Of a DNA stretch of 24,496 bases, positions 15,306-22,465 are shown in pieces (position 1 is the stretch's first letter; the number at the start of each line of letters is the position of its first letter). Both the position numbers and the translations under genes were made by a program. The notes beneath the pieces are model-generated. The model was not told the DNA's origin. It saw only the letters and a program-made list of their open reading frames with translations, and made no database searches. Origin of the DNA: Pseudomonadota bacterium. GTDB taxonomy: Bacteria; Pseudomonadota; Alphaproteobacteria; Rhizobiales; Devosiaceae. The stretch is taken from NCBI GenBank assembly GCA_023415605.1, contig JAEZKB010000196.1, positions 1 through 24,496 of the forward strand, given 5' to 3'.

Positions 15306-16742
15306 TCAGGGCAAGTAACGCACGAACTCCGCAATCCGACGCAAGAGCGGGTTGCCGCCGATGCCGCGATGGAATTCAAGGCCCAGACGGCGGGCGATCT
15401 CGGCATAGGTCGGATAGGGGGCGACAAAGCCCATCAGGTCGCGGGCCGTGAGCCTCTTGGACAGAGCGAGCGAGAAGAGCGCGATCAGCTCCCCTGCCCC
15501 GTTGCCGACGATACCGGCGCCGAGGATCTTGCCGGATTTGTCGGTGATCAGCTTGGCGGTGCCAAAGGTATTGCGATCGGCCTTGGCACGATCGTTTTCG
15601 GCGAAGCTCCAGCGGGTAACGACGACGCCGGCTTTTACTTTAGTCCGCGCCTCGGCCTCGGTTAACCCGATTTCGGCTATCTCTGGATCGGTATAGGTGA
15701 CATGCGGCACCAGCCCCGCGTCCTGCCGCACCGGCAGGTAGAACAGCACGCTGGCGGCGATCTGCTCGCCCTGTAGACGAGCAAGGTGCACCGACTGCTC
15801 GCCCCCCGCGACATCGCCAACGGCGAAGACGCGTGAATTCGTGGTGCGAAGGCCCGGCGTAAGCTGCAGCTGGCCGGTATTGGCCTTCTGCCGCCGAATG
15901 CCGGCCTTGTCGAGGTCGAGGCCGTCCAGGTTGGGAGTGCGGCCGGTGGCGACGAGGATATGCGAAGCATCGAGCAGTTGCTCGGCCGCGCCGGATTTCA
16001 CGGCGACGCCGATGCCCATCGAGCGGGCGAGAATGCCGGTGACCTCCGTATCGGGGCGGATATCGACGCCTTCGTCGCGAAGGCGCCGCAGGGCGATCTC
16101 GGCGAGTTCCGGATCGGACTGCGCCAGTGGCTGGCCGGCTTCGATCACGGTCACATCGGTGCCAAGCCGGCGATAGGCCTGGGCGATCTCGAGGCCCACG
16201 GGCCCTGCGCCGATCACCACCAGATGGGTGAGCTTGCGGGTGTTGTCGAAGATGGTCTCGGTGGTGAAGTAGGGCACCGTTTCGAGGCCAGGAATGTTGG
16301 GCAGCACCGAACGGGCGCCGGTGGCGAGGACGAAGCGGCGGGCGCGGATCAGCGTTTCGCCGGCACTGAGGGTCTTGGCATCGACGAAGCGGGCATCGGC
16401 CTTGATGACCTCGATGCCCAGCGCCTGCAAACGTGCCTCGGCATCGCGCGGGGCGATGGCGGTGATCACCTGATCGAGATGCTCGTGCATGCGGCGGGTA
16501 TTGATACGCGGCTCTTCGGGGGTGATGCCGAACGGTCCACCGGCGCGCATGACCTGCGCCTGCCGCGCAGCCGCTGCCAGCGCCTTGGCCGGCACGGAGG
16601 CGGAGTTGAGGCTCAATCCTCCCAGCTTGCCGCGCTCGACCACCACCACGCTGGCGCCAAAGGTCGCCGCCGCTTCGGCCGCAGCCAAGCCACCGGCGCC
16701 CGCCCCAATGACGCAGAGGTCGGGTGTCAGGATATCAGCCAT
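15306..16742 (-). CDS. Class-I pyridine nucleotide-disulfide oxidoreductase homologue lacking both redox cysteines
   Basis: This 478-residue flavoprotein belongs to the lipoamide dehydrogenase/mercuric reductase family. FAD motif GAGAGG (13-18), NAD motif VIGAGPVGLEIA, second FAD motif FAVGDVAGG, and a C-terminal dimerisation domain are all present. The expected active-site GGxCxNxGCxPSK instead reads GGLSLNSASVPAK (41-53): both cysteines are serine (S44 codon AGC, S49 codon TCC). Cys10 is the only cysteine I see. The C-terminal HPTxSE motif reads YPTYAE (Y443, E448); some MerA-like relatives also have PYPT, but they keep the cysteines. So it may bind FAD and NAD(P)H yet cannot do disulfide exchange in the usual way; a diaphorase or quinone-reductase role is possible. 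The frame is intact with no sign of decay. It lies immediately upstream of the histidine kinase. Confidence 0.9.
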   Translation of the reverse strand: MADILTPDLCVIGAGAGGLAAAEAAATFGASVVVVERGKLGGLSLNSASVPAKALAAAARQAQVMRAGGPFGITPEEPRINTRRMHEHLDQVITAIAPRDAEARLQALGIEVIKADARFVDAKTLSAGETLIRARRFVLATGARSVLPNIPGLETVPYFTTETIFDNTRKLTHLVVIGAGPVGLEIAQAYRRLGTDVTVIEAGQPLAQSDPELAEIALRRLRDEGVDIRPDTEVTGILARSMGIGVAVKSGAAEQLLDASHILVATGRTPNLDGLDLDKAGIRRQKANTGQLQLTPGLRTTNSRVFAVGDVAGGEQSVHLARLQGEQIAASVLFYLPVRQDAGLVPHVTYTDPEIAEIGLTEAEARTKVKAGVVVTRWSFAENDRAKADRNTFGTAKLITDKSGKILGAGIVGNGAGELIALFSLALSKRLTARDLMGFVAPYPTYAEIARRLGLEFHRGIGGNPLLRRIAEFVRYLP

Positions 16743-16860
16743 ATCTCTCGTCCGGTGCCCGCAACGCGCCCCTCACCGGGGTTCCTTAGCAAAGACGCGC
16801 GTAGAGTCACAGGGGGCGCGGGGAAATGGGATGGGGATAGTGAAACAGGCACGGTACAGC

Positions 16861-16898
16861 CGGCGACCCTCTCCCCAACAAGCGGGAGAGGACCGCCG
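16861..16898. repeat. Palindromic intergenic repeat, nine bases past the outer-membrane protein gene
   Basis: Arms at 16861-16875 and 16884-16898 are 15 bp with two mismatches, around an 8-base loop. The core CTCTCCC...GGGAGAG resembles dispersed GC-rich palindromes common between genes in Rhizobiales, and it is similar in style to the element at the right edge of this window. It could also fold at the mRNA 3' end of the beta-barrel gene, but there is no T-run. Confidence 0.55.
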
Positions 16899-16907
16899 AC
16901 TGAGAGA

Positions 16908-17801
16908 TCAGAACCGATAAGCCGCGGTCAGTTCTACGGCCCGGCCGGCGGGGTTGGTCAGGTTGGAGTAGACCTGTTCGGTATAGGTAAGGCGCAGCGA
17001 GAACTGCTGGGTGAGGACGAGGCCGAGGGTTGCACCCAGGGCAACGGTCTGGCGGGCCTTGACCACCTCGAAGGTACCTTGCGTGATGCGGCCGCCGGAC
17101 TCGACATAGGCATCAAGCGCGCCCCAGATCATGGGGCTAAAGGTGCGGGTGACGTGACCCTCGAGCTTCCAGAGTGGCTCCTGGCTCAGCGTGCCGCCGC
17201 CAAGGGGATTGGTGTTGTCGCCAAAGATATGGACGCTGGGAACGATCTCGAACGTGGTGAGATCCGGATCGACAAAGGAGTCGCCCAGCACGTAGCTCAG
17301 AGGAAGGCTCGCCTGAAACGACCAGCGGTTCTGGCCGAGATTGGCATATCTGGTGGAATCATAGGTGCCAGTGGGCAGGAACAGCTTGCCGGCCGCAGCG
17401 GCGCGGAAGCCGGGAGTGTGCTGGACGTAGTCCATGCCCGCCAGCGACGGGGAATTGACGAGGCCGATTTCCCCACCGACGAAGAAATCGCCAATGGACA
17501 GCGGCGTCGTCTGCGACACGACGCCCATTATGGTGGCGAAGTTGCCCGATATGGAGCCCACCGGCAGGCCGATGAGGATGGCACCGGCATTGCCGCCGAT
17601 ATCGACGGTGCGCCGGTAGGAGGCAGTAACCGTGCCGGCATCGATCGTGGTGCCCGAGAATTGGGTGTGCACGTAGTTGCCGGTGAGGCTGAGGATGTTG
17701 GTATCCTCGGGCAACAGGAAATAGGCCCGCGCCCCATCCTGAGCCATCGCGCCGGTGATCATCACGACCGACGCGATGATAGCCAAGATCAGTCTATGCA
17801 T
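16908..17801 (-). CDS. Predicted outer-membrane beta-barrel transporter-like protein (Phenol_MetA_deg-like)
   Basis: This is a 297-residue exported protein. A Sec signal peptide is evident (MHRLILAIIASVVMITGAMA, cleavage before QDG). The rest is alternating beta-strand sequence with family-like blocks near the N-terminus (ARAYFLLPEDTNILSLTGNY), PVGSISGNFATIMG, LFLPTGTYDSTRYANLGQNRW, and strands to a terminal aromatic (ELTAAYRF), the usual outer-membrane insertion signal. This pattern fits the Phenol_MetA_deg/transporter family, whose members are outer-membrane proteins of uncertain function sometimes linked to aromatic compound uptake. Start ATG 17801 has AGGGGG about seven bases upstream; the longer frame to 17948 is rejected because its N-terminus is not a signal. 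No neighbouring gene suggests a substrate. Confidence 0.8.
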   Translation of the reverse strand: MHRLILAIIASVVMITGAMAQDGARAYFLLPEDTNILSLTGNYVHTQFSGTTIDAGTVTASYRRTVDIGGNAGAILIGLPVGSISGNFATIMGVVSQTTPLSIGDFFVGGEIGLVNSPSLAGMDYVQHTPGFRAAAAGKLFLPTGTYDSTRYANLGQNRWSFQASLPLSYVLGDSFVDPDLTTFEIVPSVHIFGDNTNPLGGGTLSQEPLWKLEGHVTRTFSPMIWGALDAYVESGGRITQGTFEVVKARQTVALGATLGLVLTQQFSLRLTYTEQVYSNLTNPAGRAVELTAAYRF

Positions 17802-18018
17802 GCTTTTGCCCCCTGTGCGGAGGTTAGCGGCAGCAGCGGCCGATCCCCCGTGTTTGTCCCGAGGGCGAGACTGCATGCGTGCGCGTGCGCCGCAAGGGCA
17901 GCATCGGCAATCGGCAGCATATTTGCGCAATAGTGGCAGGTTTCGCACAGGTAGCGGCGCCCGCGGAGCGATTATTGCTCCATTTCCGCCCCCTGATACG
18001 GTGCGCGTCGCGTCGTGA

Positions 18019-18624
18019 TTAGGCGCGAGGGCGATCGACGGTGGCCATGGCGGCGAAGGTGTCGCGCACCGTGTCGGTCAAGGGGCGGGTGGCGCCTTCG
18101 GCCAGCCAGGTGTCCAAGGCGAGGCGGCCAAGCGTCACCGTGAGCGTCGCCACGAGGCGGATGGTGGTGAGGCTCTCGTACGGATAGCGGCTGCGAAGAG
18201 CGGCAAAGAGCGTCTCTTCGTCCTGCTTGTAGCTGGCGTGCTTGCGCGCCTGCACGGCCTCGCTCGAGCGCATCAGCTTGTCGATGGCGAGCATCTCCTC
18301 GGTCGCCATAGGCGCTAGGACCGAGAGCAGGGCGTCGCGCGCGGCCGCCAATGGCAGGGCGTCGGCCGGCTGGTCTGCCAAAGCCGCGGCGACGCGCTCG
18401 CCCATGCCCCGCTGCAGGGACAAGAGGATGTCGTCCTTGGACTTGAAATAGTGAAAGAAGGTGCGACGCGAGATGCCGGCTGCGGCGGCGATCTCGTCGA
18501 GCGTCGTCTCGTCGTAGCCCTTGGTGCTGAACAGCTTCACCCCAGCGTCGGTAATGCGCTGCAGCGTTTCGCGCCGCTTGCGCTCACGCGTGCCGGGATC
18601 CTGGGGAGATTTTTCCAAGCTCAT
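18019..18624 (-). CDS. TetR/AcrR-family transcriptional repressor
   Basis: This 201-residue one-component regulator has an N-terminal helix-turn-helix (about residues 18-62: RETLQRITDAGVKLFSTKGY, TLDEIAAAAGISRRTFFHYF) matching the TetR DNA-binding signature. A divergent all-helical C-terminal half would bind an unknown small ligand and form the dimer. ATG 18624 is preferred, with AAGGGG five bases upstream; an in-frame GTG at 18630 is the alternative. It faces the short-chain dehydrogenase gene across 76 bp that hold two copies of a 15-bp palindrome, so it very probably represses both itself and that gene. The inducing ligand would likely be the dehydrogenase substrate or a toxic relative. 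Confidence 0.93.
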   Translation of the reverse strand: MSLEKSPQDPGTRERKRRETLQRITDAGVKLFSTKGYDETTLDEIAAAAGISRRTFFHYFKSKDDILLSLQRGMGERVAAALADQPADALPLAAARDALLSVLAPMATEEMLAIDKLMRSSEAVQARKHASYKQDEETLFAALRSRYPYESLTTIRLVATLTVTLGRLALDTWLAEGATRPLTDTVRDTFAAMATVDRPRA

Positions 18625-18640
18625 GTCCACCCCTTGTAAA

Positions 18641-18679
18641 TTGCACTCAGTGCAATATTTATATTTGCACTGGGTGCAG
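18641..18679. promoter_or_regulatory. Two TetR-type operator palindromes in the divergent promoter region
   Basis: TTGCACTCAGTGCAA (18641-18655) is a perfect palindrome with 7-bp arms. TTGCACTGGGTGCAG (18665-18679) is an imperfect copy. Centres are 24 bp apart, and an AT-rich TATATT sequence lies between them, a likely -10 region. A doubled palindrome between a TetR gene and its divergent neighbour is the classic arrangement for autoregulation. The repeat is seen directly; binding is inferred. Confidence 0.8.
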
Positions 18680-18700
18680 CTTTTCCGAGAAGGTCATATC

Positions 18701-19609
18701 ATGAAAAAGTGGACTACGGCGGATATGCCGTCGCAGCAAGGCCGGTCGGCCGTTGTCACCGGCACCGGCGGGCTGGGCTACGAGGATGCGTTGGCCCTGG
18801 CGAAGGCGGGGGCGGACGTCACCATAGCTGGCCGCAATCCGAAGAAGGGCGCGGAGGCGGTGGCAAAGATTCGCGAGGCGGCGCCGGGTGCGATCGTGCG
18901 GTTCGAGGACCTGGATCTCGCCAGCCTGCAATCGGTGCGCGCCTTCGGCGAGCGCATGCTCGCGGAGAGACAGAGCCTCGACATCCTCATCAACAATGCG
19001 GGCGTGATGGTGCCGCCGCAGCGGCAGGAGACGGCCGACGGGTTCGAGCTGCAGTTCGGCACCAACTATCTGGGGCATTTCGCGTTGACGGCGCAGCTGA
19101 TGCCGCTGCTGCGCAAGGGCCGGAACCCGCGGGTGGTGACGGTCTCCAGCGTGGCGGCGCGGCAGGGGCAGATCGATTTCGACGACCTGCAGACCAACGA
19201 CTACCGCGCGATGGTGGCTTATGGCCAATCCAAGCTCGCCTGCCTGATGTTTGCGCAAGAGCTGCAGCGGCGGAGCGAGGCAAGCGGCTGGGGCATCACC
19301 AGCATCGCCGCGCACCCGGGAGTGGCGGCGACGGAGCTCCTGCACAATGGGCCGGGGCGGTGGAGCGGCACCAGCATTGCCCGCACGCTGTTCTGGTTCA
19401 TGTTCCAGCCCGTGTGGCAGGGCGCGCTGCCGACGCTCTATGCGGCGACCGATCCCGCCGCCCTGCCCGGCGGCTATTATGGACCGCACGCGCTGGGAGA
19501 GATCCGGGGCTATCCGGTGCCAGCCAGGGTTCCCGCTGCAGCGGACGATCGCGCTGTCAGCGAGCGCCTGTGGGGGGTGTCGGAAGAGCTCACCGGCGTT
19601 CGGTTTTGA
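18701..19609 (+). CDS. Short-chain dehydrogenase/reductase (retinol dehydrogenase/protochlorophyllide reductase-like)
   Basis: This 302-residue SDR oxidoreductase is of the longer type often annotated as retinol dehydrogenase-like. Cofactor motif TGTGGLGY (20-27) departs slightly from the usual TGxxxGIG; R45 after the second strand (GRNPKK) suggests NADP. NNAGVM (98-103), N122, S149/S150, Y174 and K178 (YGQSK) complete the active site. A C-terminal extension (FWFMFQPVWQGALPTLYAATDP) is typical of this subfamily. ATG 18701 has AAGG eight bases upstream and lies right next to the two palindromes, so it is probably the regulated target of the divergent TetR gene. Its last 20 bases overlap the 3' end of the opposing MFS gene. 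Likely role: reduction of a reactive carbonyl or oxidation of an alcohol; substrate unknown. Confidence 0.93.
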   Translation: MKKWTTADMPSQQGRSAVVTGTGGLGYEDALALAKAGADVTIAGRNPKKGAEAVAKIREAAPGAIVRFEDLDLASLQSVRAFGERMLAERQSLDILINNAGVMVPPQRQETADGFELQFGTNYLGHFALTAQLMPLLRKGRNPRVVTVSSVAARQGQIDFDDLQTNDYRAMVAYGQSKLACLMFAQELQRRSEASGWGITSIAAHPGVAATELLHNGPGRWSGTSIARTLFWFMFQPVWQGALPTLYAATDPAALPGGYYGPHALGEIRGYPVPARVPAAADDRAVSERLWGVSEELTGVRF

Positions 19610-20771
19610 CGGCGATCTCCGGCACGGACTCGGGGACGCGGCGCCAGATGAGCAGCGCCACCGCCACCATGGGGATGCCGATCAGCGGCAGGGCCAGGGC
19701 CCCGAAACTGTCGAGCACCACGCCGCCCACACCGGCGGCGACGGCCATGCCGATCGAAAAAGCCGACATGTTGAGCGAGATGGCCACCGGCACGGCACCG
19801 GGCGAGATGTGGGCGATGTGGCTGGCGACGGCGATGGAATAGGTGCGGACCACAAAGCCCTGTGCGGCGACGGTCAGCATCATGGCGGGGAGCACGAAAT
19901 CGCGCGGCAGGTGCGGCATGAGCAGGAACGAGGCGGTGACGGCGATCACGGCGAGACCAGCAATGGTGGCCGTGACGCGGCTGCCATAGCGGTCGGACAT
20001 GCGGCCGGCGGTGGCGCTGCAGGCGATGGCGCCGATGCCGCCGGCGAGCAGCACCAGCGGCAGCGTGTCATAGGCGAGGCCGGAGGCATCCAGCAGCGCC
20101 GCGATATAGACCATCATCGGGGCCGAGCCGATCATGAACACCAGTGTCGATAGGAGCGCCGTGCCCAGCGCCGGGTTGCGCAGGAGGCGCAGGCGTTCGG
20201 CGATGCTGATCTGGTCGCCGGGCATGCCGCGCGGCAGCCGGGTGTAGAGGGCAAGCGAGGCGAGCCCGGCCATGACGGCGAGGGCGACATATTCGGCGCG
20301 CCAGCCGAAATGGGCGGCCAGCAGGGCGCCGAGCGGCACCCCGGCCAGCGAGGCGATGGCCTGACCCATGCTGATCACCTGCATGTAGCGGCCGCGCTGG
20401 CCGGGCGGCGCCAGCATGGCGGCGGTGGCCATGGCGGTGCCCGTATAGGTGCCGGCGACCACGGCAAGCAGGGTGCGGACGATGACCAGGCCCTCGAAGA
20501 AGGGCACCAGCACCATGCCCAGGGCACAGACGGCGAGGCCGAACTCGGACCAGGCGAGGATGCGGCGGCGGCCGACGCCGCCGAGCAGCAGCGCCAGCAA
20601 TGGCGGGCCGAAGGCATAAGCGAGCGAATAGAACAGCACCAATTGACCGGCCTGCCCCAGCGTCACGCCAAGATCGGTGCTGATCAGCGGCAGGATGCCG
20701 GCAATCAATCCGCCCTCGATGGCCCCCACGAAGGCCGCCAGCGACAGCCAGAACAAACGCGAGTCGACCAC
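19590..20771 (-). CDS. Major facilitator superfamily transporter, DHA1/AraJ-like
   Basis: This 393-residue integral inner-membrane protein has about twelve hydrophobic helices in two halves. The motif-A equivalent between helices 2 and 3 is weak (LGGVGRRRIL), but the second-half copy is good (GRMSDRYGSR between helices 8 and 9). A motif-C-like glycine-rich helix (GQAIASLAGVPLGALLA) follows helix 4, suggesting an antiporter that exports drugs or sugars. Start is uncertain: GTG 20771 gives a normal N-terminus (MVDSRLFWLSLAAFVG). A TTG at 20840 would add 23 residues of unlikely sequence. It lies 90 bp downstream of the DUF72 gene on the same strand and converges on the dehydrogenase with a 20-bp overlap. 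Export substrate unknown; a link to the dehydrogenase is possible but not shown. Confidence 0.88.
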   Translation of the reverse strand: MVDSRLFWLSLAAFVGAIEGGLIAGILPLISTDLGVTLGQAGQLVLFYSLAYAFGPPLLALLLGGVGRRRILAWSEFGLAVCALGMVLVPFFEGLVIVRTLLAVVAGTYTGTAMATAAMLAPPGQRGRYMQVISMGQAIASLAGVPLGALLAAHFGWRAEYVALAVMAGLASLALYTRLPRGMPGDQISIAERLRLLRNPALGTALLSTLVFMIGSAPMMVYIAALLDASGLAYDTLPLVLLAGGIGAIACSATAGRMSDRYGSRVTATIAGLAVIAVTASFLLMPHLPRDFVLPAMMLTVAAQGFVVRTYSIAVASHIAHISPGAVPVAISLNMSAFSIGMAVAAGVGGVVLDSFGALALPLIGIPMVAVALLIWRRVPESVPEIAVKTERR

Positions 20772-20861
20772 TACGATACCGATGCCATGGAGAAAAAGGG
20801 GGCTGCGGACAATAGAGGGGCGAATCCCGCGCCGGGGCAAGCAGATAGTGCCACCGAAGGC

Positions 20862-21746
20862 TCAGACATTCGTCGTCAATATCTCCCGCAGCATGGTGGC
20901 GTTCTTGATGGCGTAGCCGTTGAAGTCGTTGTTGAAGTAGATCCAGACGCGCTCGGCGCCTGCGGCGCGGATGCGATGGGCCCAGTCGGTTAGCTCATCG
21001 TGGCTGTAGTCGTGGCGGTACCAGCGCTCGGTGCCGTGGAAGCGGACATAGATGTCGCCCGCGGTCTTGACGACCGGATCGGGGAGGCGCGGCCCGCTGC
21101 ACGAGCAGAAGATGGCGCCGGCTTTCTCGAAGGCGGCGTAGACGTCATCATTCCACCAGCTGGGGTGACGGAATTCGACGACGTTTCGCCGCGCGGGATC
21201 GAGCTGGCTGAGGATGTTGCGCAGCCTCTCGGGCTCGTAGCGGTAGCTCGGCGGCAGCTGGAACAGGAAGCAGCCCATCAGGGGTCCGAGGATATCGGCG
21301 ATATGGCCGAAATCGCGGACCAGGCTGCCGGTGTCCTCGAACTTGCGGATATGGGTGATGAGCTCGGAGGCCTTGACGGTGTAGTGCATCGGCCGCCCCT
21401 CAGCCTGCTTGCGCCAGGTCTCGATCGCTGCGAGCGTGGGCCAGGAATAGAAGGGGGCGTTGAGCTCCACCGTGTCGAAATGCTCGGCATAGTGGGCGAA
21501 CCATTCCTTGGTGGGCATCTGGGTGGGATAGAAGCTGCCCTTCAAATGCCAGTAGAACCAGCCTGAGCAGCCGATATTGAGAGGTGGCGGCTCGAAGGCC
21601 TGCGCCGCTGCACCGGTCGTCTCGGCAAGGAGACGGGCGGCGTGCATCTTGGCAGCACGCAAGAGGGTGATCTCGCGCTGCTTGATGCGCTTTTCGGCCT
21701 TCTTGGCGCGGCGTTCTTCGATGGTCAGTGTCTTGGTTTCGGCCAT
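20862..21746 (-). CDS. DUF72 family protein (YecE-like)
   Basis: This 294-residue protein of the widespread DUF72 family is predicted to adopt a TIM-barrel fold, with no established biochemical role. Family blocks are clear: the opening strand IGCSGWFYWHLKGSFYP (about residue 58), HFDTVELNAPFYSWP, FLFQLPPSYRY, NVVEFRHPSWW, DIYVRFHGTERWYRHDYS, and closing VWIYFNNDFNGYAIKNA. Unlike typical members that begin almost at the barrel, it has about 55 extra N-terminal residues that are charged and helical (TIEERRAKKAEKRIKQREIT). The in-frame ATG at residue 34 would shorten this but not remove it. The start codon at 21746 has no obvious ribosome-binding site. It sits between the rpmH operon and the MFS gene, probably by chance. 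Confidence 0.92.
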   Translation of the reverse strand: MAETKTLTIEERRAKKAEKRIKQREITLLRAAKMHAARLLAETTGAAAQAFEPPPLNIGCSGWFYWHLKGSFYPTQMPTKEWFAHYAEHFDTVELNAPFYSWPTLAAIETWRKQAEGRPMHYTVKASELITHIRKFEDTGSLVRDFGHIADILGPLMGCFLFQLPPSYRYEPERLRNILSQLDPARRNVVEFRHPSWWNDDVYAAFEKAGAIFCSCSGPRLPDPVVKTAGDIYVRFHGTERWYRHDYSHDELTDWAHRIRAAGAERVWIYFNNDFNGYAIKNATMLREILTTNV

Positions 21747-21824
21747 GTGGCAGAAACCACGCCGGTGCCAAATCGTTCAGCACGGGGGCCCTCCACAGGG
21801 GCCATCGGCCGCACCAGCCTTGCG

Positions 21825-21853
21825 TTGACTTGCCCGGCTGTTTTCTCTATATC
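21825..21853 (+). promoter_or_regulatory. Strong sigma70-type promoter for rpmH-rnpA-yidC
   Basis: TTGACT (21825-21830) and TATATC (21848-21853) are separated by exactly 17 bp, close to consensus on both hexamers. Transcription would begin near 21860, giving a leader of roughly 95 bases before rpmH. This is the best promoter match in the window and fits a highly expressed ribosomal-protein gene. Confidence 0.7.
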
Positions 21854-21956
21854 CCCGGCCAACCTGTCAAAGAGGCCCGGATAACCCCGGAAATCCGCGA
21901 CAAATCCTTGCGCAAGCTTTGATCCAGAGGAACCGCGCCCGGCGTGGTCTGATGTT

Positions 21957-22094
21957 ATGTCGAAACGTACTTTCCAGCCGAGCGTCCTCGTTCGCACCCG
22001 CCGTCACGGTTTCCGCGCGCGCATGGCGACCAAGAACGGCCGCAAGATCATCAATATGCGCCGTGCGCTTGGCCGCAAGAAGCTGACGGCCTAA
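21957..22094 (+). CDS. rpmH: 50S ribosomal protein L34
   Basis: L34 is a tiny, very basic protein of the large ribosomal subunit. The 45 residues begin MSKRTFQPSVLVRTRRHGF and include RARMATKNGRKIINMRRALGRKKLTA, matching the family over its whole length (RRHGFRARMAT is the signature). It is too short for most gene-length cut-offs. ATG 21957 has only a weak ribosome-binding site. It is the first gene of the conserved rpmH-rnpA-yidC cluster and is followed by rnpA after 20 bases. Confidence 0.98.
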   Translation: MSKRTFQPSVLVRTRRHGFRARMATKNGRKIINMRRALGRKKLTA

Positions 22095-22114
22095 GGGCCG
22101 TCTGCCGCATTGAG

Positions 22115-22465
22115 ATGTTGCGGCGACTTCGCAAAAGGGCCGAGTTTACCAGGGCCGCCCGGGGCAACCGCACCGGGCGCTCTGCTTTTTCACTGCAGGC
22201 CATCGCCAGCGAAGGCGAAGCGCCGGGCGTGGGCTATACGGTCACCAAGAAGACCGGCAATTCCCCCGAGCGCAGCCGCATCAAGCGACGTTTGCGCGCA
22301 GCCGCCAGGGCTTGCGCCGCCCAGTTTCAGCCCCAACATGACTACGTGCTTGTCGGCCGGCGTGAAGCGCTGGGCGAGAACTTTGCCAAGCTCGTGCACG
22401 ACCTCTCTTCGTCGATCGTAAAAGTCCACGCCAGCAGGGCCGAGGGCCCCCGGAAGCCGAAATAA
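22115..22465 (+). CDS. rnpA: Ribonuclease P protein component
   Basis: RnpA is the basic protein cofactor that helps the RNase P RNA cut 5' leaders from tRNA precursors. The 116 residues contain the conserved start LRKRAEF, the strand VGYTVTKKTGN (39-49) and the RNR-type signature ERSRIKRRLRAA (52-63) that binds the ribozyme. Later comes DYVLVGRREAL, as in other alphaproteobacterial members. The stop overlaps the yidC start as TAATG, so the two are translationally coupled. Position after rpmH is the universal arrangement. Sequence divergence is normal for this fast-evolving protein. Confidence 0.97.
   Translation: MLRRLRKRAEFTRAARGNRTGRSAFSLQAIASEGEAPGVGYTVTKKTGNSPERSRIKRRLRAAARACAAQFQPQHDYVLVGRREALGENFAKLVHDLSSSIVKVHASRAEGPRKPK

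Noticed and set aside
15306..16742. Mercuric reductase (merA) assignment
   Set aside because: Both redox cysteines needed for mercuric ion reduction are serine, there is no N-terminal heavy-metal domain, and no merR/merT is nearby.
15960..17933. 657-codon plus-strand frame
   Set aside because: It crosses a gene boundary and lies antisense to the reductase homologue and the beta-barrel gene, both of which have strong family motifs.
17965..17981. Inverted repeat GGAGCGATTATTGCTCC downstream of the TetR gene as its terminator
   Set aside because: Arms pair over 8 bp with one wobble, but only a single-base centre and no T-run follow. It could equally be a protein-binding dyad upstream of the beta-barrel gene; there is not enough to assign it.
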